Shown: positions 1 through 8,093, counted from the first letter of the stretch. The stretch: DNA of 64,000 nucleotides from Allobacillus halotolerans (GCF_018967645.1 NZ_JAHLZF010000008.1:43023-107022); one strand, 5' to 3'. Numbers and translations: made by a program. The notes: generated from the letters alone by a model not told the origin.

Positions 1-1129
1 GCACAAATGGTGTGATCGGCTCCTTTTCTTTTGCGACTAATTGCTGCATGCGTTGATCTCGAATCATAAAATTCGTTGCGGTTGTATCTTCGTCAATTAG
101 AAGTGTATTCGCTCCCGTTTCCAATGCTTCTACAACGTTAGCTGCTTGTGACGTACTTCCACTCGCATTTTCTGTCGAAAAATTTGCAGTTGATGAACCG
201 TTTGGCAGGTCATTGATAAATGGTGAAATATCCACGCCTGTAATGCTTCGCCCGTCTTCTGCGCGGATTTTTGTCGCTGTTGGATCGGTTAAAACAAACT
301 CTCGTCCGTCACCAGCAATATGTTCATAGACACCTTCTTCAAGTGCTTGTAATAACGTACTTTTTCCATGGAAACCACCACCGACGATTAACGTAATCCC
401 TTTTTTAATTGCCATGCCTTTGATGGGTTTACTCCGATGTGGAAGTTGAACGGAGACCTCATTTTCTGTCGGGCTTTGAAAAGGGATGGCATTATTCATC
501 GGCTTCGTACTAACACCGCTCTTTCTCGGAAGAATGGAACCGTTCGCAACAAAAGCAATCCAACCTTCTTCATGCATTTTTTGCCGCAAAGCATCATGTT
601 GATCAGCCAGATGGATCGCTTCAATCACTTTTTTCTTATCCAATGAAAGTACGGACTGTTTCGCGATCTTCGTCAATGCATCGAAAAATAATTTTTCTGC
701 TTCCTTCCCGTTGATTCGTCGCCCATTAGCTGGTAATCCAATGGATAGACAAATGGTCCCCTGATTTGGTGTCAGTTGGACGGCCGCTCGTTCTAAAATC
801 ACTTGATCAGGAGCGTCGATTTCAACTTTTCCGCTTTTCCCGCTTCCACGTACCGCTATTTTCGACTGCTTAATAGCACGATTCACGGAACGATTCATAA
901 CATCTTCCACATAAATTTTTCTTCGTTTCGTCTCAAACCAGCTACTTTCAATGCCTAACTGTTCTTTTGAGAAAATCAACCGAATTTTCGATGGTGCCGC
1001 AAAAGGATCACCCTGTACGTAATCAATAGCGAGTTGAAACTCAGGAAAAGTATAAGTGTTGGCAATATCTTTATAAGCTTTATAGCTCTTTTGATTGATT
1101 CGCTGTAAATGTTGTCGTAATTGTTGCAT
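1..1129 (-). CDS. ABC-class predicted ATPase (PF09818-type), 3' part cut by window edge
   Basis: The reading frame runs leftwards off the window, so only the N-terminal ~376 residues are visible. It begins MQQLRQHLQRINQKSYKAYK, with GGAGG (1138-1142) 8 nt upstream of the ATG. A second ATG just upstream in another frame stops after 17 codons and is rejected. The Walker A loop GGGFHGKST is encoded near 361-390, preceded by LIV and followed by LLQALEEGVYEHIAGDGREF. This matches the stand-alone 'predicted ATPase of the ABC class' family, soluble proteins of about 560 residues whose role is unknown. It is not a membrane transporter subunit. It lies 14 nt downstream of the VTT membrane protein gene on the same strand, so the two are probably cotranscribed. 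The family call is firm, the function is open. Confidence 0.85.
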   Translation of the reverse strand, partial: MQQLRQHLQRINQKSYKAYKDIANTYTFPEFQLAIDYVQGDPFAAPSKIRLIFSKEQLGIESSWFETKRRKIYVEDVMNRSVNRAIKQSKIAVRGSGKSGKVEIDAPDQVILERAAVQLTPNQGTICLSIGLPANGRRINGKEAEKLFFDALTKIAKQSVLSLDKKKVIEAIHLADQHDALRQKMHEEGWIAFVANGSILPRKSGVSTKPMNNAIPFQSPTENEVSVQLPHRSKPIKGMAIKKGITLIVGGGFHGKSTLLQALEEGVYEHIAGDGREFVLTDPTATKIRAEDGRSITGVDISPFINDLPNGSSTANFSTENASGSTSQAANVVEALETGANTLLIDEDTTATNFMIRDQRMQQLVAKEKEPITPFV

Positions 1130-1143
1130 CCATATTTCCTCCA

Positions 1144-1809
1144 TTATCCTGTTTTCGATTCACTACGTTTTTCTACTTTTTCCATGATTGTCCGTCTCCA
1201 TAATAACGGAATAATAACGATTAAGAAATACAAAATAGCGACCGAGGCCATTTTGACCGGACTGCCGCTGACAATACTTGAACCCAATAAGTTATAGACA
1301 ATCGTTCCAGGAATAATCCCTATTGTCGTAGCTTTCAAGAAATCAGTTAATCGAACTTTTGAAATCCCTGCTGAGTAGCTGATCAAATCAAAGTTGACGA
1401 TTGGCATTAACCGGAGAACCAGTATATACATAAACCCCTTCTCTTCAAACCGGTTGCTTAAATCTTCTAACTTTCCCTTCAGTTTGGCATTAATGGCCCG
1501 TTGCCCAAACCTCCTTGCGACGATAAAAGCTGTAAAAGCACCGGCAACCGAGCCGATTAATGCAAAAATAAAGCCAAAGAGCGCACCAAACGCAAGTCCG
1601 CCAGCTATCGAAAAAATAGATGCTGGAAAGAGGACGAACGGTCTAACTGCATATAAGACAATATAAAACAACGGAGCTAACCAACCGGCTTGATAGATAA
1701 ATGTCCGAATGGTTTCCGGTGATATTGTTAATAAACGTTGATTGAATGAATATATAAATAATATAAATAGGAGTACGAGAATTATTTGTACAACATGTCT
1801 CTTTTTCAT
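1144..1809 (-). CDS. TVP38/TMEM64 (VTT/SNARE-associated) family membrane protein
   Basis: 221 residues. A cationic N-terminus (MKKRHVV) and one hydrophobic helix are followed by the VTT core: a re-entrant/TM region rich in Gly and Pro (RPFVLFPASIFSIAGGLAFG), the G-x-x-x-G-A stretch, an amphipathic segment with FGQRAINAKLKGKLEDLS, and LRLMPIVNFDLISYSAG followed by two more TM helices. This is the B. subtilis YdjX/YtxB-like branch of the DedA superfamily; relatives act as lipid scramblases or transporters in the membrane, but this one is uncharacterised. A TTG start at 1824 is possible, but GGAAGGG sits 6 nt before the ATG at 1809, so I use the latter. It is the first gene of a pair with the ABC-class ATPase. 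Confidence 0.85.
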   Translation of the reverse strand: MKKRHVVQIILVLLFILFIYSFNQRLLTISPETIRTFIYQAGWLAPLFYIVLYAVRPFVLFPASIFSIAGGLAFGALFGFIFALIGSVAGAFTAFIVARRFGQRAINAKLKGKLEDLSNRFEEKGFMYILVLRLMPIVNFDLISYSAGISKVRLTDFLKATTIGIIPGTIVYNLLGSSIVSGSPVKMASVAILYFLIVIIPLLWRRTIMEKVEKRSESKTG

Positions 1810-1934
1810 CTGGCACCCTTCCAATCCCTTTTGTTCGTTGAATTCCCTTTGTCAATAATCCTCAACCATTTAGTTGTAACATTTCCACCTAAGCTACGTC
1901 TAATATTGCAAATGAGACGATGGGGGTCATTCAT

Positions 1935-2879
1935 TTGATAAGATATTCTTTAAAATTATTTCTGATTGGATTTGCTGTATTTATCACTGCTTGTTCAAGT
2001 GATTCACCTTCAGCTTTAAACGACGCAGATACCGATATGGCAGAAGATGCAAGTTACAAAATGGCAAACGATGAAGCTACCGAAGAAAAAGCTCTCGGTT
2101 TTGAGGGCGAAGCAGAAGAAAGTCACGAGCAAGAAATTGCGCAAGAAGACGAGCAAGTTGTAAAAAATCAGCTTCCTGATGTACAAATGATTATTTATAC
2201 AGGTCACATACAAGTAGAAGTTGATGATCTGACAACGATGAATGAGACGATCCGAACGAAAGTTGCCAAGCTCGGCGGGTATGTCGTCAGTTCTGAAGAA
2301 TACGTATCAGGAGAAGGCGAACGCCGACATGGGCGAATCCAACTACGTATACCGCAAGAGCATTATGAAGAAATGATGCAATTCACAGAAGAGAACTCGG
2401 CTAAAGTGATGGAAAAAGTTTCGAATGGTCAGGACGTAAGTGAGGAGTACGTTGACTTAGAATCAAGGCTTCGCTCAAAAGAGGCTGTGGAAGAAAGATT
2501 GCTCACATTTATGGACCAAGCAAAAAAGACAGAAGATTTATTGAAAATATCCAACGATTTATCTGCTGTTCAAGAAGACATTGAACGAATTAAAGGACGC
2601 ATGGATTATCTGGACAATCAAGTTGCATTCTCAACGATCACGATTAATATTCAAGAAAACCAAGTGAAAGTTTCCGAATTACAAGGTAGGGACGACTTAA
2701 ATACCGGAGAAAAAGCTCAAAGTTTATTTATGAATACAGTTAATTTCCTCATTACAATCGGTTCAGGATTCGTAGTCTTTTTAGTTGGACTTTCACCTAT
2801 TTTAATTCCACTCCTGATTGCTGGAGGGTTCATTTGGTGGAAAGTACGCACGAAGAAGAGAAGTCACTCAAACGAGTAA
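1935..2879 (+). CDS. DUF4349 domain lipoprotein
   Basis: About 314 residues. With the TTG start at 1935 (GGGGGT 8 nt upstream) the protein opens with a textbook lipoprotein signal ending FITAC, so Cys20 would be lipidated; the ATG at 1920 has no clear ribosome site. After the signal comes an acidic, low-complexity linker (about residues 20-75), then the DUF4349 domain (about 85-270). This includes IIYTGHIQVEVDDL, a GRIQLRIPQEHYEE strand and a long coiled coil (VDLESRLRSKEAVEERLL and following), then SFSTITI-like strands. A C-terminal TM helix (about 275-305) and a basic tail complete it. Proteins of this type are anchored on the outer face of the membrane; their role is unknown. The gene stands alone, divergent from the VTT gene. 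Confidence 0.85.
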   Translation: MIRYSLKLFLIGFAVFITACSSDSPSALNDADTDMAEDASYKMANDEATEEKALGFEGEAEESHEQEIAQEDEQVVKNQLPDVQMIIYTGHIQVEVDDLTTMNETIRTKVAKLGGYVVSSEEYVSGEGERRHGRIQLRIPQEHYEEMMQFTEENSAKVMEKVSNGQDVSEEYVDLESRLRSKEAVEERLLTFMDQAKKTEDLLKISNDLSAVQEDIERIKGRMDYLDNQVAFSTITINIQENQVKVSELQGRDDLNTGEKAQSLFMNTVNFLITIGSGFVVFLVGLSPILIPLLIAGGFIWWKVRTKKRSHSNE

Positions 2880-2919
2880 ATCAGAAGACTAGTCTTCTAC
2901 CGTCGTGATCGATTGAGCG

Positions 2920-3090
2920 GCTGGAGGTAGTTAATCGACGGGTTGACGTTATTTTTCAGCGGCTTTGCATGATTTATCAACGGGTTCACGCAGTTTTTCG
3001 GCGGCTTTGCACGATTTATCGGCGGGTTCACGCAGTTTTTCGGCGGCTTTGCACGATTTATCGACGGGTTCCAGCAATTTTTCAACGGCT
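2920..3090. repeat. 21-bp tandem repeat tract (8 units, alternating two subtypes)
   Basis: Units start at 2920, 2941, 2962, 2983, 3004, 3025, 3046 and 3067, with a partial at 3088. Spacing is exactly 21 bp throughout. Two subtypes alternate, giving a 42-bp higher-order period: one begins GGTTCACGCAG and ends TTTTTCGGCG, the other begins GCTTTGCACGA and ends TTTATCGGCG. The tract fills the gap between the convergent DUF4349 and methyltransferase genes. The 65-codon ORF on the minus strand through it (repeating KPPKNCVNP) is a by-product of 21 being divisible by 3. Confidence 0.9.
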
Positions 3091-3096
3091 TCACAT

Positions 3097-3138
3097 AAAA
3101 AGCAGCTTACACGATTGATAAACGGGTAAGCTGCTTTT
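3097..3138. terminator. Bidirectional rho-independent terminator
   Basis: AAAAGCAGCTTAC (3097-3110) pairs with GTAAGCTGCTTTT (3126-3138), with A-runs and T-runs on both sides, so it can serve the methyltransferase gene (minus) and the DUF4349 gene (plus). The loop, ACGATTGATAAACGG, closely resembles the adjacent 21-bp repeat unit. Confidence 0.8.
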
Positions 3139-3142
3139 CTGC

Positions 3143-3721
3143 TTATTCATCAGCTGGTAATTCAGCCAGTACGCCATAATGATTTTCACTAACTGAAACT
3201 TCCTTCAAATCAAAACCAATCTCTTCGACTTTTTTCATTAAATCACTCTCAGGAATACGAATGTGAAGCGGAGGGCCTGATTCGGTCTCTTTTGCTTTCC
3301 AGTCCAATAACAGTGCTTTACCGCCAGGTTTTAAGATCCGTTTTATTTCCGATAAGGTTTGATCTAAATCATCGACTTCATGTAACACAAAAGCCGCGAG
3401 TACTTTATTGACCGATTCATCCGGTTGTTCGATTTTTTCCAACCGGCTAAGTAAATAACGAACGTTTGATAAATCTTCCGCTTCAATATTTACACGCAGT
3501 TGATCCAGCATCGCCTGCTGCGCATCTACTGCTGTAACCATCTCGGTTGTTTGCTTGGCAATTGGAATGGTGAAAAATCCATTTCCACATCCTAAGTCAG
3601 CCACTTTATCTTTCTCTTGTAAATCAAGATCCAAAAGCACTTTTTCAGGTGGTAATGCTTTTCTTCGTTCCTCACTCATTAAAAAATGTGCGTGATCGGC
3701 ATGAAACTGATGTTCACTCAA
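3143..3721 (-). CDS. Class I SAM-dependent methyltransferase
   Basis: 192 residues, soluble. Motif I, KVADLGCGNGFFTIPIA (about 38-54), is the SAM-binding loop; VTAVDAQQAML follows as the acidic strand-2 motif, then LSRLEKIEQPDESVNKVLAAFVLHEV (motif IV region) and LKPGGKALLLDWK (about 135-147, post-motif). This is the UbiE/arsenite-methyltransferase-like fold, but the substrate cannot be read from the sequence. The start is a TTG preceded by GGGGTG. It is monocistronic, with its own terminator downstream at 3097-3138. Confidence 0.85.
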   Translation of the reverse strand: MSEHQFHADHAHFLMSEERRKALPPEKVLLDLDLQEKDKVADLGCGNGFFTIPIAKQTTEMVTAVDAQQAMLDQLRVNIEAEDLSNVRYLLSRLEKIEQPDESVNKVLAAFVLHEVDDLDQTLSEIKRILKPGGKALLLDWKAKETESGPPLHIRIPESDLMKKVEEIGFDLKEVSVSENHYGVLAELPADE

Positions 3722-3833
3722 AACAACACCCCATTATATAAAATTCTATTGTTTCCTCTATTATATTGCCTTTACTTACTTCAATCTAAACATCATCGAG
3801 GATTTCATGTTTCTAACAGTTCAAGCAACCAAA

Positions 3834-3862
3834 GAAGCCAGGAACATTCCATTCCTGACTTC
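3834..3862 (-). terminator. Hairpin downstream of the alpha/beta hydrolase gene
   Basis: GAAGCCAGGAA (3834-3844) pairs with TTCCTGACTTC (3852-3862) with one mismatch. It lies directly past the stop codon of the minus-strand hydrolase and is followed on that strand by TTTGGTT, a weak T-tract. Confidence 0.6.
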
Positions 3863-3867
3863 AATGA

Positions 3868-4836
3868 TTAATCTATATGTTTTTCAATAAACGTATATAG
3901 TGTATCTAAGTATTCTTCTTCATACATAACGATTGCCTCTCCGTGGCTCGCTTCGTCAAAAATATGAATTTCCGCTTCACTATGAGTATTTTCATAAAGT
4001 TCTTGAGCCATCGATGTCGGTACGAAGGTATCTTTGCCACCATGTAAATATAAAATCGGTAGCTCTGCATGTTCTACTTGGTTTAAAGCTGATGCATCAT
4101 ATAAAGAGTAATTAGCCCGCATTTCCGTGATCTTACTTGTAATTGGCAATAACGGAAAGTCCGGAAGATTGAACATTTGCTCCATTTGATAATCGAATAA
4201 ATCGTATGTACTAGAAAATGGACTATCAGCGACGACTGCTTTTACATTGGATGGCAGCTCTTCACCGCTCGTCATTAATACGGTTGACCCACCCATTGAT
4301 AAGCCGTGCAATATAATTTCCGTGTCCGGTCCTTGCATGGCAATAATCTCATCGATCCAATCCAAGTAATCAAGCCGATCATGCCAACCGAACCCTATGT
4401 ATTCGCCTTCACTTTCACCATGTCCTCGCAAATCTGCTGTAAAGATATTGTATCCTAAGTCTTCATAATAATATTGTCCGTAAAGCGCCATATCTCTCGC
4501 TTTACCTAAGTACCCGTGTGCAAAAACGACTGTCTTATTTGTCGGCTCTTCCGCTTCCAAATAATAGCCTCGAAGTGATAGCCCATCAAATGATTCGATT
4601 TCCATTGGCTTAAAATCCGATTGGCTAAACCAACTCCTCCAAGACCCCGTCAGAAATACATCCATTGTTTCTGCAGATACGACTAAATCCTCGTTGTCTT
4701 GCAAGTATGTTTTCACCTCTCGTTTAATCGCTAGGTTATAGAAAAAATTACTTGCCACGATACTAGCTGTGACGAGTAGGGTGAAAACGACCAACCCACT
4801 AATAAACCAACGTTTTCTTCTTTTTGTTTTGAACAC
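3868..4836 (-). CDS. Membrane-anchored alpha/beta hydrolase
   Basis: About 322 residues. A basic N-terminus (FKTKRRKRW) and one TM helix (about 10-32) anchor the enzyme, with the hydrolase domain outside. The fold starts at GLSLRGYYLEAEE, followed by VVFAHGYLGKARDM (oxyanion-hole HG), DLRGHGESEG, the nucleophile elbow HGLSMGGST (Ser), SPFSSTYDL, LYLHGGKDTFVP (acid) and the final His in EASHGEAIV. This resembles B. subtilis YqkD-type lipases/esterases; the substrate is unknown. A TTG at 4863 is in frame, but GAGGGG stands 7 nt before the GTG at 4836, so I choose that. It is monocistronic. Confidence 0.82.
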   Translation of the reverse strand: MFKTKRRKRWFISGLVVFTLLVTASIVASNFFYNLAIKREVKTYLQDNEDLVVSAETMDVFLTGSWRSWFSQSDFKPMEIESFDGLSLRGYYLEAEEPTNKTVVFAHGYLGKARDMALYGQYYYEDLGYNIFTADLRGHGESEGEYIGFGWHDRLDYLDWIDEIIAMQGPDTEIILHGLSMGGSTVLMTSGEELPSNVKAVVADSPFSSTYDLFDYQMEQMFNLPDFPLLPITSKITEMRANYSLYDASALNQVEHAELPILYLHGGKDTFVPTSMAQELYENTHSEAEIHIFDEASHGEAIVMYEEEYLDTLYTFIEKHID

Positions 4837-4863
4837 TTCTCGTCCCCTCTCTATTGTTGTCAA

Positions 4864-5070
4864 TCTTAGCTGTAGTTCTATTATACAGAAAATTCTACAA
4901 TTTTAATAGAGTGAATTTTGGGATATACATGAAAATATTGAGAAAGTGAGTCGCATATGGTCGATGGTAGTTCGAGAATAATTGATTCATAAGCAGTTAG
5001 ATAAACAGTTACATAATGAATTCAGACTCTCTGGAAACTCTCGGTCAGTCTGATTAGTCTTTTTGTTTTT
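4864..5070. other. Gap between the hydrolase and amidase genes
   Basis: 207 bp without a recognisable gene. A 7-bp stem (TCAGACT with AGTCTGA, about 5021-5052) is followed on the plus strand by TCTTTTTGTTTTTTT, so it looks like a plus-strand terminator, yet no plus-strand gene precedes it. See findings. Confidence 0.4.
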
Positions 5071-5832
5071 TTACGTATTAATTAAAAAATTCATATTCTC
5101 ATTTTCGTTTAGTTTCTCAAAGTCTTCGTTTTTGGATAATTGTGTGTATAGGTCTTCCGGGGACATCCATAGAAAGTCATTTTCGATCTCGTAATCTGCA
5201 CCATAATAATAAGCCAACCAAACTAGTTTCGAACAATAAATATATTCCCACGGGTCGGTCAGATCCTGGGTAGATAAATAAGAGTACTTCGGAGATGGAT
5301 TTCCCTCATCCAAGTTTTTCTTGTACTCTTTTTCATAATTGATTGCATAGTCTGCAGCTTTCTCACCCATTTCGCTACTCACAGGTCGAAAATGAGCATG
5401 CTCAGGGTGTTTCATCTTGAATTGTTCGATCGTGTCTTTCACAATGGCCGGTGTACCTCCAGGCGATTCGATCAACTCATTTTGATTGATAACAATCGCT
5501 GAATGACCAACAAACCCAGTCAACTTCTCGTTTACATTGTCGCTAGCGACAAGTATATCGCCTGGCAAATATTCAGTTGGTTCGTCTCGCTGAGCTGTTA
5601 ACCAATAATGGAAAACAACGTCTTTTCGTTCTCGCCAACTACTTTCTGTCATAACGATCGTTAAAACACTGGCTGAAGTGTTAACCAAATAAATCTCCTG
5701 ACCGTTGAAAATCGATGCCTTATATTGACCATCTAAGTAAAATCGAAAATTATTAAAAACTGTTGGTTGCTTCATTTGGATGCGTACCCACTGATCTGCC
5801 GTTTCAATATGAAGATCATTCACTTTACTCAT
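5071..5832 (-). CDS. YiiX/YebB-like permuted papain-fold (NlpC/P60-type) amidase
   Basis: 253 residues, no signal peptide. Residues ~1-75 form a beta-rich N-terminal part (DQWVRIQMKQPTVFNNFRFY) of unknown role. The catalytic part follows: LPGDILVASDN, GFVGHSAIVIN (His), LIESPGG (acid) and WEYIYCSKLVWLAYYYG (Cys). The order His-then-Cys identifies the circularly permuted C92/YaeF-YiiX branch, which hydrolyses amide bonds in peptidoglycan, lipids or similar substrates. I start at MSKVND (5832) because GGAGGGG precedes it, rather than at the ATG 24 nt upstream. It is monocistronic. Confidence 0.8.
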   Translation of the reverse strand: MSKVNDLHIETADQWVRIQMKQPTVFNNFRFYLDGQYKASIFNGQEIYLVNTSASVLTIVMTESSWRERKDVVFHYWLTAQRDEPTEYLPGDILVASDNVNEKLTGFVGHSAIVINQNELIESPGGTPAIVKDTIEQFKMKHPEHAHFRPVSSEMGEKAADYAINYEKEYKKNLDEGNPSPKYSYLSTQDLTDPWEYIYCSKLVWLAYYYGADYEIENDFLWMSPEDLYTQLSKNEDFEKLNENENMNFLINT

Positions 5833-5962
5833 CACCCCTCCATCAATATTATTCATCGATGGTTAGGTGCGTGAGTAGAGACAACGGAATTTAATGCGTC
5901 CGAAACTTGATGAATTAGATAGAAGGAAATAAAATTTGTTAATGATATTTTTTATGCAATGT

Positions 5963-5990
5963 TTGACAACGTATGGTTTTATTTTATTAT
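5963..5990 (+). promoter_or_regulatory. Sigma-A-like promoter sequence on the plus strand with no gene behind it
   Basis: TTGACA (5963-5968), 16-bp spacer, TATTAT (5985-5990). Downstream on the plus strand there is only the 3' end of the oppositely oriented DUF2812 gene, so a transcript would be antisense to the DUF2812-padR operon. This is a sequence match only. Confidence 0.35.
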
Positions 5991-6014
5991 GCCATCCGAG
6001 GTCCGTCATTGGGG

Positions 6015-6533
6015 TTATAGATTTTCTTTTTTAGCGGATAGCTTTTTGGCTTGTTTCAAATAATATCCCATGGTTACCAGCATAAGAAGGACGACACTGA
6101 AACTGAAAATCGAAACAAATATATTCAACTTCGTCTGAAAAGAAATATTCAAAAAGGCCAGAAACAAGTTCACTAAAGTCAAGATGCCAAGCATTTTACT
6201 GATTGAATAATAATGTTGAATTTTTGACGCGTAATCTGAAAAAATATTGAATGGTCCATCTTCTGTTTTTTTACGAAAAATTGCCCAATTCATTGCATAG
6301 GTAATCAATTCAACGTTACTATCCTTCATAATTTGAAAATATTCCTCGTTTTCTTCATCCGTATTATTTCCAACATATTGGATTCGGTAGATATATTTAC
6401 CCGCTTCTCCTTCTTCAAAGGTGTATTTTGTCAATGAATACTTCACGAGATGGTAGCCCTTTTGAGCCATCTCATTTAACCACTTTTCTTCTTTTTCATA
6501 ATTAATAAAGATCCTTCGTTTTATCATCGTCAT
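6015..6533 (-). CDS. DUF2812 domain membrane protein
   Basis: 172 residues. The N-terminal ~95 residues are the soluble DUF2812 domain (RRIFINYEKEEKWLNEMA, GYHLVKYSLTKYTFEEG), and two TM helices follow (about 107-127 and 132-155) before a basic tail. DUF2812 genes are habitually paired with PadR regulators, and here the gene overlaps padR by 32 nt. The start MTMIKRR is set by GGAGG 9 nt upstream, inside padR; the longer frame from 6563 lacks such a site. Its function is unknown; a membrane sensor or target of the PadR regulator is a reasonable guess. Confidence 0.82.
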   Translation of the reverse strand: MTMIKRRIFINYEKEEKWLNEMAQKGYHLVKYSLTKYTFEEGEAGKYIYRIQYVGNNTDEENEEYFQIMKDSNVELITYAMNWAIFRKKTEDGPFNIFSDYASKIQHYYSISKMLGILTLVNLFLAFLNISFQTKLNIFVSIFSFSVVLLMLVTMGYYLKQAKKLSAKKENL

Positions 6534-6855
6534 TGATCGAAACCTCCAATTTTTCGGTGCCATTTTGAAGTAATTCCTGTAATCGTTTTAGCTCTTTTTT
6601 CAATAGGATGAGGCCTTTTTCAGTCAATAAATATTCTTTTCGTCGTGTTTTGAGATCTTCATTAACTAACTCGATCAATTCTTTTTGAACTAATGATTTG
6701 ATTGCACCATATAGCGTTCCAGGTCCTAATTGAATTCTCTTGTTCGTAATCTCCTCAACCTCCTGAATAATTCCATAACCATGAAGCGGTTTCCTGACAG
6801 CTAATAAAATATAAAACACCGTCTCAGTCAATGGAGGTTCTAGTTGATTAGTCAA
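6502..6855 (-). CDS. PadR-family transcriptional regulator
   Basis: 117 residues. The winged helix spans nearly the whole protein: LTETVFYILLAVRKPLHGYG, IIQEVEEITNKRIQLGPGTLYGAIKSL (recognition helix), LIELVNEDLKTRRKEYLLTEKG (wing), then a short dimerisation helix. This is the small PadR-s2 class. It is cotranscribed and overlapping with DUF2812. Two palindromic sites just upstream (6875-6889 and 6906-6920) fit autorepression, as is usual for the family. The inducing signal is unknown. Confidence 0.88.
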   Translation of the reverse strand: MTNQLEPPLTETVFYILLAVRKPLHGYGIIQEVEEITNKRIQLGPGTLYGAIKSLVQKELIELVNEDLKTRRKEYLLTEKGLILLKKELKRLQELLQNGTEKLEVSINDDDKTKDLY

Positions 6856-6874
6856 TTTCTTTCACTCCTAACTA

Positions 6875-6920
6875 TATCGTCTGACGATACACTGTATATT
6901 TATTATATCGCCTCACGATA
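6875..6920. promoter_or_regulatory. Candidate PadR operator pair
   Basis: TATCGTCTGACGATA (6875-6889) is a perfect 15-bp palindrome. A second copy, TATCGCCTCACGATA (6906-6920), with two mismatches, begins 31 bp away, about three helical turns. Both lie 20-65 bp upstream of the padR ATG, where a promoter should be. Confidence 0.65.
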
Positions 6921-6944
6921 CAGTTAGTCAACATTTTTTTCCAA

Positions 6945-6981
6945 AAATAAAAACGGTACCTACTATAGCCTAGTACCGTTT
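6945..6981 (-). terminator. Rho-independent terminator after the DUF1028 gene
   Basis: AAACGGTAC (6951-6959) pairs with GTACCGTTT (6973-6981). On the minus strand the stem is followed by TTATTTTTGG. It lies about 180 nt past the stop codon of the minus-strand DUF1028 gene. Confidence 0.65.
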
Positions 6982-7159
6982 GATACAATCTTAAATTTGG
7001 CAAGTTTTCGGATTTCCGCTCTGATTAAAAATCATAATATACCTGATTATCGTAAATGTTCAGCCGACAGATCAATCCAAAAGTTTACTATTCAACTGTT
7101 TTATAATTTTACGATTGAATCATATACTCATAAACTTCCAAATCAATTTTTCCTTGTTC

Positions 7160-7981
7160 TTATTCACGCTCTTCAAAATTCTCCGTATGAATATAGTTCG
7201 TCAATCCTTCATAAAATGATTGATCATCAACTGATGAATTTGTTAAATAACCTTGTTTCACCAATACTTCAGCTATCTTTTGCTTTCGTTCTGAATCAAT
7301 TGGAACGATGTTTCCTTCTTTCGTTCGGTTGAAATATAACTGATATAATCGGTAAATTCGTGTCAATTCTTTAATTGGTGATGTGTGCTCGTCGACACGA
7401 AGATCCAACATCCGGTCATTATACCCACCGTATCCACCTTTTTCTTTTTCAATTAAAATAGCAGCCGATTGCATACCACGTTTATCGCCACCTGCTTGCT
7501 GTGCAGCCTCTAAAGCGGCCAACAATCGCTCAGCTAGTGGTTTCCTTTCCGTCGATTCAAACGTATCTGCCAACGCGGTAACCGTTTCTTCACTGACTAA
7601 GATATTTCCTTGAGCAGCATAATTTTTGCCTGATTTGCCGCCAGCCCAATCGTAGCAATCATCTCCAGTAAAAGTAGCTGAACGTCCACTAAAATCGACC
7701 ACTCCAACTTGTCGAAGCGATGCATCTGGATCGTCTTTTACCAATTCATCCAACACTTCTTGTGGCGTTTTTCCTTCCTCCATCATTTGTAGTCCTCTAG
7801 GTCCATAGCTTGTGTTTGCCAACGATTGTGTGGCAACTGCACCTACATTTGCTTTCACCCATGGAACGACAGCTCCGACTCCTAAAAATTTTGATTGTGT
7901 GGCTACACCAATTTCGCCTGTTTTCGGATCCAACCCAACAATGGAATATGTAGCAACTAAATTATCTTTTGTTTTACCCAT
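7160..7981 (-). CDS. DUF1028 (Ntn-hydrolase-like) protein
   Basis: 273 residues, soluble. The DUF1028 domain fills residues ~8-220: ATYSIVGLDPKTGEIGVATQ, a second GVGAVVPWVKANVGAVATQS block with the family's hydrophobic core, LVKDDPDASLRQVGVVD, DDCYDWAGG and YAAQGNILVS, and LAERLLAALEAAQQAGGDKR. A C-terminal tail with helices (about 225-273) resembles a peptidoglycan-binding-like extension found in some relatives. The family has an Ntn-hydrolase fold; its reaction is not established. I start at ATG 7981, with AAGGAG 8-9 nt upstream, rather than at the in-frame TTG three codons earlier. It is monocistronic. Confidence 0.85.
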   Translation of the reverse strand: MGKTKDNLVATYSIVGLDPKTGEIGVATQSKFLGVGAVVPWVKANVGAVATQSLANTSYGPRGLQMMEEGKTPQEVLDELVKDDPDASLRQVGVVDFSGRSATFTGDDCYDWAGGKSGKNYAAQGNILVSEETVTALADTFESTERKPLAERLLAALEAAQQAGGDKRGMQSAAILIEKEKGGYGGYNDRMLDLRVDEHTSPIKELTRIYRLYQLYFNRTKEGNIVPIDSERKQKIAEVLVKQGYLTNSSVDDQSFYEGLTNYIHTENFEERE

Positions 7982-8052
7982 ACATCCCAACTCCTTTTGT
8001 TCAACACCATTTTCTATTTTATCAAAATTTTTAAACGTTTAGTTATAAAATG

Positions 8053-8093
8053 AAAAATCATTCCTCTACTCATTGTGTTTGAGGAATGATTTC
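8053..8093 (-). terminator. Rho-independent terminator after the FMN reductase gene
   Basis: AATCATTCCTC (about 8056-8066) pairs with GAGGAATGATT (8081-8091), with A-rich and T-rich flanks on either side. It lies just past the stop of the minus-strand reductase. Confidence 0.75.

Larger units (their letters stand above)
6856..7159. other. Gap padR - DUF1028 gene
   Basis: 304 bp. It holds the PadR operator pair near padR and a terminator (6951-6981) for the DUF1028 gene. Between about 7000 and 7159 I see only AT-rich sequence with no gene or clear signal. Confidence 0.5.

Noticed and set aside
437..646. 69-codon plus-strand ORF near the left edge
   Set aside because: Lies antisense inside the ABC-class ATPase gene, which has Walker A and an intact frame.
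1643..1855. 70-codon minus-strand ORF overlapping the VTT gene
   Set aside because: Out-of-frame shadow of the VTT membrane protein gene, which has the family motifs.
2897..3094. 65-codon ORF with KPPKNCVNP repeats
   Set aside because: Artefact of the 21-bp tract; no ribosome site and it lies over the terminator-proximal repeats.
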